Source of the DNA: Chloroflexota bacterium
GTDB taxonomy: Bacteria; Chloroflexota; Dehalococcoidia; SAR202; UBA11138
Length of the DNA stretch: 14,819 nucleotides
Assembly: GCA_022566975.1 (NCBI GenBank)
Contig: JADFHV010000016.1
Span: 1 to 14,819 of the forward strand
Direction of reading: 5' to 3'
Under the pieces are notes generated by a model. The model did not search any database, had not been told where the DNA came from, and saw only the letters and a list, made by a program, of their open reading frames with translations. Every line of letters starts with the position of its first letter. The stretch's first letter is position 1. Both the position numbers and the translations under genes were made by a program. Positions 6,245 to 13,653 of this stretch are shown piece after piece.

Positions 6245-7401
6245 GGGACCGTCTCTGCCAGCTCTTCGTCGAACTTCAGCGCAGCCGCCTCTTGGAGCCC
6301 CGGTGTCACATGGCTGTACGTGTCTAATGTGATCGCTATCGTCGAGTGGCCGAGGCGCTCCTGGACAATCTTGGGGTGTATGCCCTGGCGTAGCATGAGC
6401 GAGGCGTGGGCGTGGCGAAGGTCATGGAGACGGACCTTTTTCAGACCGGCGCGCCGCACGATCTTCGTAAAGGCGTGGCTGACTGAGTCGGGGAGAAAAG
6501 GCGACCCATCCAGATGTGAGAACACCAGGGCGTCATCGGCCAGGGGATCGCCGACGGCCGCCCGGTCCGCTTCCTGGTGCTCCCGGTGCGCTCTCAGGGC
6601 CAGGACAGCGGTAGGGCTCAGGGCGACAAGGCGGCGCCCCTTCGCCGTCTTAGGCTCCTGGAAGATGATCCGGCCGTCCCTGAGCTTGTGCATGACCCGG
6701 ACCACCGAGAGGGTAGCCATGTCCAGGTTGACGTCGGCCCACCGGAGTCCAAGGAACTCCGAGCGCCGGAGGCCCGTGTACAGGGCCAGATGTATCATGG
6801 GGAAATAGACGGTCCCCTGCGCGGCCTCCAGGAGCCTCCCGATAGCGGCTGTGTCCAGTAGGGCAATCTCCGTGCGCCTTGGGCTAGGCGGATCGACGGC
6901 CTTGGCGACGTTTTGAGCGGTGAGCTTCCATTTCACGGCGTGTAATAGGGCCTTCGATAGAACTCGGTGGTGGTGCAGCACCGACCGGGCGGACAGACCG
7001 CCCTCTTTCCCGTCAAGCCGCCCGTTCTCCAGCGCATCAGAGTAGTAGTGCTGGAGATGCGCGGGCTGGAGTTCCGACAGCGGGATGCTCCCGAGCTTGG
7101 GTATCAGATGGGCCCGCACTATCCCCTGGTAGCCCTCGAGGGTCCGCGGCCGCACTTTCATCTTGGCGTAGTCCCTGAGCCACTGTTCGAGGAACTCGCC
7201 CAACGTCATCCTCGACGGTTTCACGAAGCCGGCCGCATCGACCTCAGTCTGGAGGTCTGAGAGCCGTCTGAGGGCGTCTCGCTTCGTACCGCGCACCGTC
7301 TCGTACATGTGCTGACGCTTGCCTGTGGTCGGGTCTGCGGGCAACTCGACCGTTAGGGTCCAGCTCCCTTTCGCTCTTTGTCGGATGTGGCCTCGGCTCA
7401 T
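6193..7401 (-). CDS. int: Tyrosine site-specific integrase of the element
   Basis: The 402-residue protein has three parts. An N-terminal arm-binding region (1-60, with SWTLTVELP) comes first. A SAM-like core-binding domain follows (about 65-165, LGEFLEQWLRDYAKMKVRPRTL). The C-terminal catalytic domain runs from about 175 to 375. Catalytic residues are all present: Arg 212 in TGLRRSE, a Lys in EPKTAKGRR (251-257), HDLRH (His 326, Arg 329), His 352 in LGHSTI and Tyr 362 in DTYSHV. It cuts and rejoins attachment sites to integrate or excise the element. AGAGGTGA lies just before the ATG. It converges on tRNA-Thr and is preceded by an HTH gene ending 3 bp upstream, so the two are likely cotranscribed. 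The C-terminal tail after Tyr 362 (about 40 residues) is encoded partly by the CCGTTGACA repeats. The enzyme appears intact. Confidence 0.96.
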   Translation of the reverse strand: MSRGHIRQRAKGSWTLTVELPADPTTGKRQHMYETVRGTKRDALRRLSDLQTEVDAAGFVKPSRMTLGEFLEQWLRDYAKMKVRPRTLEGYQGIVRAHLIPKLGSIPLSELQPAHLQHYYSDALENGRLDGKEGGLSARSVLHHHRVLSKALLHAVKWKLTAQNVAKAVDPPSPRRTEIALLDTAAIGRLLEAAQGTVYFPMIHLALYTGLRRSEFLGLRWADVNLDMATLSVVRVMHKLRDGRIIFQEPKTAKGRRLVALSPTAVLALRAHREHQEADRAAVGDPLADDALVFSHLDGSPFLPDSVSHAFTKIVRRAGLKKVRLHDLRHAHASLMLRQGIHPKIVQERLGHSTIAITLDTYSHVTPGLQEAAALKFDEELAETVPVNGSVDKTQTVPLTNR

Positions 7402-7404
7402 GCT

Positions 7405-7938
7405 TCACCTCTCAGGGTTGTCTCTGTGCCACGCTGCTAGTTCTTTACGCTGATCCTCTCGCCCGGCTTCACTGGACAGATAATCCTCGTGTTCCTTCAT
7501 CTCTTTGCGCGTTTGCCGCACCTGATCGTGGATGATGGGGTATAGGGCACTGTAGACCTGTGCTCCTGGGTCAAGCTCATCGGCTACTTCTAGCAGCGTC
7601 TGGAAGATGATCTGCTTCGTGGGGGCCTTCTGGTCCTGCTGGACGTGCGCGTGGGCGAGACGCTTGGCTCTCACACAAGACAGATGAAAGATCGGGTCGC
7701 TGATCCCCGAGATGGCAAAGGCTTTGCTAGGGTCTCCTCGGTCGGGCTTATGCGTTCTTGCCTCTCGCCAGGACCCCCAGCCATACCTCTTTGCCCAGCT
7801 AGTGATGGTCGCGCGGTGGAACTTCTCATAGCGCCCGCCCTTCAGCTGGAAGATTACCGCGATCTGTCCCGGCGGCCTGCCATCTTGGTACATCCTCTTG
7901 GCCTCTTCGATCACGGCGTCGGGATAACTTGCTGGCAT
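7405..7938 (-). CDS. HTH protein, small-terminase-like N-terminus, unknown role
   Basis: The 177-residue product begins with a helix-turn-helix-like region (about 8-58): EEAKRMYQDGRPPGQIAVIF followed by HRATITSWAKRYGWGSWRE. The IA.IF...ATI..W.K.YGW pattern is common in small terminase subunits, transposase-like HTH domains and phage regulators. The rest is helical and charged, without a motif I recognise, and ends in a Glu/Lys/Arg-rich segment. AAGGAG lies 4 nt before the ATG. It shares a strand with int, ending 3 bp before the int start, and diverges from the excisionase-type gene. That position is where a lysogeny or excision regulator is usually found. A separate terminase small subunit gene downstream argues that this one is a regulator or DNA-binding accessory rather than a packaging protein. 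Function is inferred from context only. Confidence 0.75.
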   Translation of the reverse strand: MPASYPDAVIEEAKRMYQDGRPPGQIAVIFQLKGGRYEKFHRATITSWAKRYGWGSWREARTHKPDRGDPSKAFAISGISDPIFHLSCVRAKRLAHAHVQQDQKAPTKQIIFQTLLEVADELDPGAQVYSALYPIIHDQVRQTRKEMKEHEDYLSSEAGREDQRKELAAWHRDNPER

Positions 7939-7983
7939 GGGACTCCTTACGACAGTGTTCTAGCTCCATTCTGCCCATAACGG

Positions 7984-7995
7984 CCTGATATCAGG
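7984..7995. promoter_or_regulatory. Perfect 12-bp palindrome in the divergent control region
   Basis: CCTGATATCAGG is a perfect palindrome midway between the divergent HTH gene (starts at 7938) and the excisionase-type gene (starts at 8051). A TACACT (7997-8002, plus) and a minus-strand TTGACG (about 8004-8009) lie next to it and may be promoter elements. A CCGTTGACA copy is at 8016-8024. The arrangement fits an operator for one of the two flanking HTH proteins; which one is not known. Confidence 0.5.
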
Positions 7996-8050
7996 TTACA
8001 CTATCGTCAATTGGGTGTCAACGGATGCCCAGCCATTCTGGAGGTGGGTT

Positions 8051-8275
8051 ATGGAAAACACGTTGGTTCTGAGTGTCTCCGAGGCTGGTCGGCTCCTCGG
8101 GCTGTCAAGGGGCTCCGCATATCTTGCCGTCAAAAACGGCGAGCTTCCCTGTATCAGGGTGGGCCATCGTCTGTTGGTGCCGAAGGCGGCGCTGGCTCGT
8201 ATGTTGGCGCAGGCCGAACAGGCCGACGCCAAGGAAGAGGCTGGCACCCAGAGGCCGCATCTTGACGCGGGTTAA
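8051..8275 (+). CDS. Excisionase-type MerR-like HTH protein
   Basis: The 74-residue protein begins MENTLVLSVSEAGRLLGLSR, followed by GSAYLAVKNGELPCIRVGHR (21-40) and LLVPKAALARML. This is the helix-turn-helix 'excisionase family' domain: SV.EA...LG.SR..AY..V..GE.P.IRVG.R..VP..AL. Such proteins bind and bend DNA as recombination directionality factors or as small transcription regulators. GGAGGTG about 4 nt before the ATG fixes the start; a longer frame from a GTG at 8015 lacks a site. It is the first gene of the plus-strand element operon and overlaps the primase-helicase start. Divergence from the integrase unit supports a role in controlling excision or early expression. Confidence 0.88.
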   Translation: MENTLVLSVSEAGRLLGLSRGSAYLAVKNGELPCIRVGHRLLVPKAALARMLAQAEQADAKEEAGTQRPHLDAG

Positions 8276-10250
8276 TCATGCCTTGGCCCTGGCGCGTCGT
8301 GGCTGGTCGGTGCTGCCACTAACCTGGCCGGACGGGGACCTGTGCTCTTGTGGCGATCCTGATTGCCCATCGCCTGCCAAGCATCCCCTTACCCCACGCG
8401 GGTTCAAGCAAGCGTCACGGGACCCCAAGGTTATCGACACTTGGTGGGACCGTTGGCCTGACGCCAATATCGGCGTCCGCACAGGTGCCGAATCAGGCTT
8501 TGTCGTACTCGACATTGATGGCCCGGAGGGGGAGGAGACACTCCATGCGCTTGAGCAAGAACATGGCAAGCTCCCCAACACCCCGGAGGTAATTACCGGC
8601 CGTGGGAGACATCTTTACCTCAGTCACCCCGGTGGGCGCGTCGTAAGCCGGCGGGTCGCCGCCGGACTAGACGTTAAGGGTGACGACGGCTACGTTGTAG
8701 CGCCAGGGTCGGTCCACGCCAAGGGGAAAGAGTATGTCTTTGAGGTTTCCAGCCATCCCGACGACGTGGACCTTGCGCCCATGCCCTCATGGTTGCGCGA
8801 CATGACTGGGGACCAAAAAGAGGCCAACTCTTCCCCCGATGGCGGCTGGGTGGCAGAGGTGCTCGACGGTCTGACCGAGGGCCATCGCAACGAGGACTTA
8901 ACACGGATCGCGGGAGCGTTGCGCCGTGCCGGGCTGGAGCCGGACGACATCACCGCCCTCCTGGTGCCCCATGCTGAGGCGTGCGGACTGTCCGCCAAAG
9001 AGCTGAGGACAATCGCCAAGAGTGTGGGTCGTTACGATGCCGAAAAGGTTTCTGTCCATATAGGAGACGCGGTTCCGACAGAAACGAAAATGCCGTTCCG
9101 GACGGCCGCTGAAATTGCCCGCGAGACGCCCCCCCAGACGGAATACGTCGTCGACGGTTACGTTGCTAGCGGGGCCATCACGGAGCTTGGTGGGAAGGTC
9201 AAGACCGCAGGCAAGACCACCCTCCTAACCCATATGTCTAGGGCTGTCCTAGACGGCAAACCATTCCTGGGCAAGCCCACGACGAAGACCGGCGTCGTCT
9301 ACCTAACGGAGCAGCCCCCTGTGAGCTTCCGGGAAGCCCTGGGGCGAGCGGACCTAATGGACCGGCTCGATTTCGTCGTCCTGTCCTGGCGCGACACGGT
9401 CGGCGTGCCATGGCCGGAGGTGGCCCGCGCAGCCGTTGCCGAGGCGAAAACCCGAGGTGCCGGGCTCCTGGTGGTGGACACGTTGCCTCAGTTTGCCGGA
9501 CTGAAGGGAGACGCCGAGAACTCGTCAGGGCAGGCTTTCGAGGCACTGGCACCGCTCCAGGAAGCGGCCGCTGAAGGCCTGGCCGTCGTGGTGGTCCGCC
9601 ACGAGCGAAAGAGCGGCGGTGACATCGTGGACGCCGGACGTGGAAGCTCCGCGTTCTCAGGCGCCGTGGATATCGTTGTCTCCGTCCGCCGAGGGGAGGG
9701 AAATACTCGCCCAACAGTCCGCGTCCTGGAGGCGGTCTCACGTTTCACCGAGACGCCAGACAAGCTCGTTATCGAGCTGACTGACAACGGTTACGTCACA
9801 CTCGGGTCTGAAACCGAGGTTGCACTGCGCGAAGCGCGTCAGGCCATCCTAGATAGCGCCCCCACGACCGAGGATGAGGCCGTGGTAGAGGGCGACCTGC
9901 TGGACGCTGTCTCCAGGAGCACAGGAAAGCGAGCCATCGAACAGCTCATCGCTGACGGGGCCCTGGGACGAACCGGCCAAGGGAAAAAAGGAAGTCCCTT
10001 CAAGTACTGGGGAAAGTTTGTGTCCAAACCCCCCGTGGTACGGACAGAAACCAATCAGGAAGTTTCTGTTCATACTCCTACTCCTAACCGGACACAAAGA
10101 AACGGGCAGTCGGACTACTTCCATCACTGCCGCGAATGTGGGGCAGATGTTGACTACTACGCCGACGATGGGGAGCCGTGGTGTGAACGTCATGCCCCAA
10201 CGGTGGCCCCGGTTCCTGCTCGTCAGAACGAACCTGGAGGCGTTCGTTGA
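8262..10250 (+). CDS. Bifunctional primase-polymerase / AAA helicase replication protein
   Basis: Starting at TTG 8262 the product is 662 residues. The first 180 form a Prim-Pol (archaeo-eukaryotic primase superfamily) domain. It shows NHALALARRGWSVLPL, CSCGDPDCPSPAKHP, VVLDIDG (metal-binding Asp 84 and Asp 86), TGRGRHLYL (His 117) and GLDVKGDDGYVVAPGS. The middle is a RepA-like P-loop domain with GGKVKTAGKTTLL (Walker A, Lys 318) and LLVVDT (Walker B, Asp 406), then VVVVRHERKSGG. The C-terminus has a winged-helix-like region and a zinc-knuckle-like CRECG...WCERH (Cys 623, 626, 641, His 644). It likely primes and unwinds DNA for autonomous replication of the element, as in plasmids, phages and satellites. 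No in-frame ATG exists near the domain start. The TTG has AGAGG 7 nt upstream and overlaps the preceding stop by 14 nt, so translation is probably coupled. Confidence 0.9.
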   Translation: MTRVNHALALARRGWSVLPLTWPDGDLCSCGDPDCPSPAKHPLTPRGFKQASRDPKVIDTWWDRWPDANIGVRTGAESGFVVLDIDGPEGEETLHALEQEHGKLPNTPEVITGRGRHLYLSHPGGRVVSRRVAAGLDVKGDDGYVVAPGSVHAKGKEYVFEVSSHPDDVDLAPMPSWLRDMTGDQKEANSSPDGGWVAEVLDGLTEGHRNEDLTRIAGALRRAGLEPDDITALLVPHAEACGLSAKELRTIAKSVGRYDAEKVSVHIGDAVPTETKMPFRTAAEIARETPPQTEYVVDGYVASGAITELGGKVKTAGKTTLLTHMSRAVLDGKPFLGKPTTKTGVVYLTEQPPVSFREALGRADLMDRLDFVVLSWRDTVGVPWPEVARAAVAEAKTRGAGLLVVDTLPQFAGLKGDAENSSGQAFEALAPLQEAAAEGLAVVVVRHERKSGGDIVDAGRGSSAFSGAVDIVVSVRRGEGNTRPTVRVLEAVSRFTETPDKLVIELTDNGYVTLGSETEVALREARQAILDSAPTTEDEAVVEGDLLDAVSRSTGKRAIEQLIADGALGRTGQGKKGSPFKYWGKFVSKPPVVRTETNQEVSVHTPTPNRTQRNGQSDYFHHCRECGADVDYYADDGEPWCERHAPTVAPVPARQNEPGGVR

Positions 10251-10265
10251 CATTCCCGTTGACAT
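10245..10265 (+). repeat. Two direct CGTTGACAT repeats at the end of the primase gene
   Basis: CGTTGACAT is at 10245-10253 and again at 10257-10265, 12 bp apart, spanning the stop codon. The core is the same as the CCGTTGACA motif found at the int end and in the int/xis control region. Iteron-like spacing of about one helical turn suggests a protein-binding site. Confidence 0.5.
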
Positions 10266-10299
10266 CCGTAGCTAGCGGGTGGCGGAATCGTAGCTAAGA

Positions 10300-10322
10300 G
10301 CATCGGTTTCCTAGTCCGACGC
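10300..10322 (+). other. tRNA-anticodon-arm-like hairpin before the terminase genes
   Basis: GCATCGG and CCGACGC pair (one A-C mismatch) around a loop carrying TTCCTAG, preceded at 10290-10300 by TAGCTAAGAGC. This resembles the D-arm 3' side and anticodon arm of a tRNA-Arg(CCT). No T arm or acceptor 3' strand follows, so it is not a functional tRNA. It may be a tRNA-derived remnant or a leader hairpin for the terminase transcript. Confidence 0.35.
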
Positions 10323-10327
10323 ACACC

Positions 10328-10798
10328 ATGAACATGGCATCGACAGGCACAAGAGAGCTGGCGAAACAGCGCGGTCGGGGCGGCCAGCCGAGGAACGACA
10401 ACGCCCAAAAGCACGGGCTCTATACCCGCGACAAGGACAGCCTGAAGCTGCGGGCCAGGGCTGTACGGCGGCTGGTGGCCAAGGCGTATGAACTCTGCCC
10501 CTGGCTCACGGCCACGGACCGGCCGACCGTCCAGGCGTGGGCTGAGATCGTCAAGTTGAAGTCCGTCTGTTTCATGGCCCTGGAGCGATCAAACCCGTAC
10601 AGGCTGGTCGATGGGGACCTCGTGGGGCGCCGGTTGCTCCAGGACTATGGGAGGTTGGCGGGCCTGGAGCTGGCCTACGCGAAGGAGTTGGGGCTGACGC
10701 CCCAGTCCCGAGTGAGCCTGGGGATCGACCTGGCGAAGGGCCTCGACCTGGCGGCCGAGGCCGCACGGCTGAGAGCGAACGGGGGAAGCGATGACTAG
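10328..10798 (+). CDS. terS: Terminase small subunit (P27-like)
   Basis: The 156-residue product starts with a basic RGRGGQPRNDNAQKHGLYT segment (15-33), common at the N-terminus of P27-type small terminases. A helical DNA-binding region with DRPTVQAWAEIVKLK (64-78) follows, and the C-terminal block ELGLTPQSRVSLG (120-132) is a strong family mark. Small terminase recognises pac/cos DNA and hands it to the large subunit for packaging. There is no obvious ribosome site, and an ATG at 10334 is an alternative start. The gene overlaps the large subunit by 8 nt, so the two are coupled. The assignment is from motif pattern and the adjacent large terminase gene. Confidence 0.8.
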   Translation: MNMASTGTRELAKQRGRGGQPRNDNAQKHGLYTRDKDSLKLRARAVRRLVAKAYELCPWLTATDRPTVQAWAEIVKLKSVCFMALERSNPYRLVDGDLVGRRLLQDYGRLAGLELAYAKELGLTPQSRVSLGIDLAKGLDLAAEAARLRANGGSDD

Positions 10799-12302
10799 CG
10801 CACCTGTCCAGTCTTCGATAGCTCGCTACCTGAAGGACCCCCACGCCTTCCGGCGTGAGCAGGTGGTGCTACCCAACGGCCGGCCCTACGACGACTGTGA
10901 GGAGCCCTGGCAGGCCGCTCTCTGGGGACGTTACGACGCCACGGACGGCGACGGCAACCCTCGTCACCATATCAACTACTGGGAGCTCGCAAGGGGGCAT
11001 GCCAAGACCGTAATGTCCGCGATGGCAGCGCTCACGGCGGGGCTACTGGAGGACCAACAAGAGGTCTACTTCTTCGCCGGTGACGAGGAGCAGGCCGCTA
11101 TCGGCTTGACCATGTTGACGGGGATGATACGGGCCAACGCTTCGCTGGCGTCGTCGTTCCAGATACAGAAGGACCGTATTCTCGTGCCGAGCACCGGCAC
11201 CGTGATAAGAGTCATGTCCAGCGATGCAGCGACGGCGTTCGGTATCGGTGGCACGGCCAAGGGCCTACTGGTGGTAGTGGATGAGTTCTGGGTATGGCGG
11301 TCACAGATGCTTTGGGAGGCCATCATTTCCAGCACTGGCAAGGTGGGCGAGAACTGGCGTGTCCTGATCCTGAGCAACGCCGGCATCGACGGCGAGAGCA
11401 AGGTGGCCTGGTCGGTGCGCGAGGCGTGCCGGAGTGAGGCTAACGAGGCGTTCTACTTCTGGCGATCACCTGGGTGCGTTGCGGGCTGGATTAGTGAGAG
11501 CTGGAAGCCACAGCAGCGGGCCTTGTTGACGCCTGGGGGCTATACCCGCCTGATCGACAACGAGTGGACGTCTGGCGAGAGCCAATTCATCGAGCTTGCG
11601 GACTGGGACGCCCTGGTGGGTGCGGATATCACACCCTACCCTGAGCGGGATGGTGAAAGGTCTACCGTGTTCGTCGGCATAGACGCCAGCAAAGGGGCGA
11701 AGAAGGGCGCCGACACCACGGCGGGCGTGGCCGTACGGAAAGAGGGAGAGCTGGTGCGGCTGGTGGCGCACCACATCTGGAAGCCCACCAAAGCGAAGGG
11801 CGACATTGACTTACGGAAGACGGTACTCCCGTGGCTGCTGGACCTGAAGTCGCGCTACCGGCTCCGAGTGTTCTTCGACCCGTACAACATGAGCACTGTG
11901 GCGCAGATGGGGAAGGAGGCCGGTCTCCGCATGGAGGAGCTGACCCAGACCCAGGGGAATCAGACGGCGTTTACTGGGGTGCTGGTCGATCTGGTGCGGT
12001 CTCAGGGATTGCGGGTCTACCGAGCCGACGACTTGCGTGAACACACGTTGAACGCCGTCATGGTCGAGACGTCGCGGGGTATCCGGCTGGCGAAGGAAAA
12101 GAGCAGCAAGAAGATAGACGCGGCGGTCGCTCTTGCGATGGCCTGCTGGGGCGCACAGGAGTACGGCTCTCGGCCGGTACGAGTGAGCCGCTCCCTGAAC
12201 CTACTGGAGGGTCCGCCCATCCCGCCTGACCAGACGGACCGTCTGGTCGCCCTGTACGGCAATGAGGAGCGAGTGCCAGAGTACGCTATCGACCGGGACT
12301 GA
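10791..12302 (+). CDS. terL: Phage terminase large subunit (ATPase-nuclease)
   Basis: The 503-residue protein has the two-domain plan of DNA-packaging motors. The ATPase half shows a variant Walker A ELARGHAKTVMSA (65-77, Lys 72), Walker B LLVVVDEF (159-166, Asp 164 and Glu 165) and a coupling-like LILSNAG (192-198). The RNase H-like nuclease half shows FVGIDASKG (294-302, Asp 298), VFFDPYN (360-366, Asp 363) and KKIDAAVALAMA (440-451, Asp 443), the three acidic positions expected for metal-dependent cleavage. It cuts concatemers and pumps DNA into proheads. It overlaps terS by 8 nt with a GGGGGA upstream. All key residues are present, so it is probably active. The portal gene that normally follows is absent from the window. 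Confidence 0.93.
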   Translation: MTSAPVQSSIARYLKDPHAFRREQVVLPNGRPYDDCEEPWQAALWGRYDATDGDGNPRHHINYWELARGHAKTVMSAMAALTAGLLEDQQEVYFFAGDEEQAAIGLTMLTGMIRANASLASSFQIQKDRILVPSTGTVIRVMSSDAATAFGIGGTAKGLLVVVDEFWVWRSQMLWEAIISSTGKVGENWRVLILSNAGIDGESKVAWSVREACRSEANEAFYFWRSPGCVAGWISESWKPQQRALLTPGGYTRLIDNEWTSGESQFIELADWDALVGADITPYPERDGERSTVFVGIDASKGAKKGADTTAGVAVRKEGELVRLVAHHIWKPTKAKGDIDLRKTVLPWLLDLKSRYRLRVFFDPYNMSTVAQMGKEAGLRMEELTQTQGNQTAFTGVLVDLVRSQGLRVYRADDLREHTLNAVMVETSRGIRLAKEKSSKKIDAAVALAMACWGAQEYGSRPVRVSRSLNLLEGPPIPPDQTDRLVALYGNEERVPEYAIDRD

Positions 12303-12319
12303 ACGAGAGGAGGCGCGAA

Positions 12320-12691
12320 ATGCAAGCGGTAACAACGAGGGAGATTCGGGGAGTCAAGCGCACGAAGCGGGCGAAAGAGAAACCCGGCAAGGCACCTCCG
12401 GTGACAGTCATCTGGTGTCCATTCTGCGACACGTCGATGCAGGTGACGGGTCCGCGGGAGTGTCCGGGCTGCGGAGCGGCCGTCCGGGAGGACAGGGAGA
12501 TCATGGGGCCAGACATCGGTCCGACAGAAACTATGACGGCGGGGGAGCTCCGGGCGCTTCTGCCGACCATGTCGGTGCCGAGGGTGCGGGGGCTGTTGCA
12601 CCTGGAGGAGGGCGGCCGTAACCGGGAGGCGGTGAAAGCTGACGCTCGCGCGGTCCTGAATGCGCGGGCGCGAGATTCGAAGGAGGAGTAA
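12320..12691 (+). CDS. Small zinc-ribbon protein, function unknown
   Basis: The 123-residue protein has a basic N-terminus (KRTKRAKEKPGK, 13-24) and then a zinc ribbon WCPFCDTSM...ECPGCGAAV with Cys 33, 36, 48 and 51. The C-terminal half (about 69-123) is helical: TAGELRALLPTMSVPRVRGLL and then a charged stretch, which suggests a protein- or DNA-contact helix bundle. A strong GAGAGGAGG lies about 6 nt before the ATG. It sits 17 bp after terL and 5 bp before the next gene, as part of the late-type operon. I do not recognise a family. A nucleic-acid-binding or packaging accessory role is possible. Confidence 0.75.
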   Translation: MQAVTTREIRGVKRTKRAKEKPGKAPPVTVIWCPFCDTSMQVTGPRECPGCGAAVREDREIMGPDIGPTETMTAGELRALLPTMSVPRVRGLLHLEEGGRNREAVKADARAVLNARARDSKEE

Positions 12692-12696
12692 CGGTC

Positions 12697-13209
12697 ATGA
12701 CAACGGGCACACAGGTTTTCGAAGGCAAGGCTGATGAGGAGTTGCGCGCCGAGATAGAGCGTCTCCGCAAGCAGGACCTTCAGCTCCGGAATCTCCGGAG
12801 TCGGGAGGGCACCCTGGAGGACACCCTGACTGGCTATCAGGCGCTCGTAGAGGACGCGGAGGACGTCCTGAACAGGGGGTGGGAGCGGCAGGTCCTCGAA
12901 CTACGGCAGACGGGGCGCTCCGGCGTCACGGCTTGGAGCTTACCCGGCCACTTCGCCCAGGCGTGGGCCGTCCTCCAGGACCACGCGGGCGAGCAAAGGC
13001 TCCGACAGGTAATCGAAGCGCAGACCTACGGGATCGCCCTGGAGGAGTACGAACGCAAGCATAAAGCGAATGTCCAGGCGGTCGCCGAGATGGAGATTGA
13101 GCTGGAGGAGCGAAAGCTGAAGCGCCAGCAAGAGGCGCTGGAAGCGGAGCGGGACCGGCGCCTCGGCCAGATTCGTGAAGATGCGACCAGCCCCACCGCA
13201 GGAGGATAA
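12697..13209 (+). CDS. Coiled-coil protein, function unknown
   Basis: The 170-residue product has two long charged helices: residues 10-55 (EELRAEIERLRKQDLQLRNL and onward) and 115-160 (EYERKHKANVQAVAEMEIEL, ending EALEAERDRRLGQI). Both have heptad-like patterns. The region between them is more globular (GWERQVLELRQTGRSGVTAW...). GGAGGAG lies 8 nt before the ATG. The gene stands between a zinc-ribbon gene and a virion-like gene, where phages often carry scaffold or head-assembly proteins; coiled-coil composition fits a scaffold but does not prove it. No signal peptide or enzyme motif was seen. Confidence 0.72.
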   Translation: MTTGTQVFEGKADEELRAEIERLRKQDLQLRNLRSREGTLEDTLTGYQALVEDAEDVLNRGWERQVLELRQTGRSGVTAWSLPGHFAQAWAVLQDHAGEQRLRQVIEAQTYGIALEEYERKHKANVQAVAEMEIELEERKLKRQQEALEAERDRRLGQIREDATSPTAGG

Positions 13210-13214
13210 CTGAC

Positions 13215-13613
13215 ATGCTGCAATCGGTGATAGTGAGCTCCGGGGCTGCGGCTGGCGGTGACGGCTCGGCCACGTCGAACACGACTGGCACCCACCCTGT
13301 AACAGGCCGGATTTTGAGCATCGGCCTAGAGTACGACGACGACCCCCCAGCCGGCACCACGGACGTTGTTATTGCCACCCAGGGGGACAACGGCCCCGCG
13401 CTGACCATACTCACCGTGAGCAACAACGCTACCGACGGGTGGTGGCATCCCCGCCACAAGGTTGCCGACGAAAGCGGCGCAGACATCACCTATGACGGGA
13501 CGAACGAGGTCTACGAGCCGGTCGCTATCGCGGACCACATCAACGTCAAGTTAGACCAGGCCAACGCCGGGGATAGCGTGAAGGCGACCATCGTGTACGA
13601 AGCCGGGATGTGA
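13215..13613 (+). CDS. Beta-rich virion-like protein (putative decoration or structural protein)
   Basis: The 132-residue protein is almost entirely alternating beta-strand sequence with Gly/Thr/Asp turns: VTGRILSIGLEYDDDPPAGT (29-48), TDVVIATQG (49-57), ALTILTVSNNATDGWWHPRH (62-81) and ITYDGTNEVYEPVAIADHIN (91-110). The order 'GRI...Y.D.PPAGTTDV.I...ILTV.N.ATDGW..PR' is one I associate with small proteins in phage structural regions; the precise role is not known to me. AGGAGG lies 9 nt before the ATG. It is preceded by the coiled-coil gene and followed by a small acidic protein gene. A decoration, tail or capsid-associated function is inference. Confidence 0.7.
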   Translation: MLQSVIVSSGAAAGGDGSATSNTTGTHPVTGRILSIGLEYDDDPPAGTTDVVIATQGDNGPALTILTVSNNATDGWWHPRHKVADESGADITYDGTNEVYEPVAIADHINVKLDQANAGDSVKATIVYEAGM

Positions 13614-13653
13614 TGCCCATAGACGAGGCCACAACCGCGTCAGGAGGTGGAAA

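Noticed and set aside
9238..9741. 167-residue minus-strand ORF
   Set aside because: Antisense to the P-loop domain of the primase-helicase; composition typical of a shadow frame.
12926..13489. 187-residue minus-strand ORF
   Set aside because: Antisense to two plus-strand genes that have ribosome sites and operon spacing; no recognisable domain.
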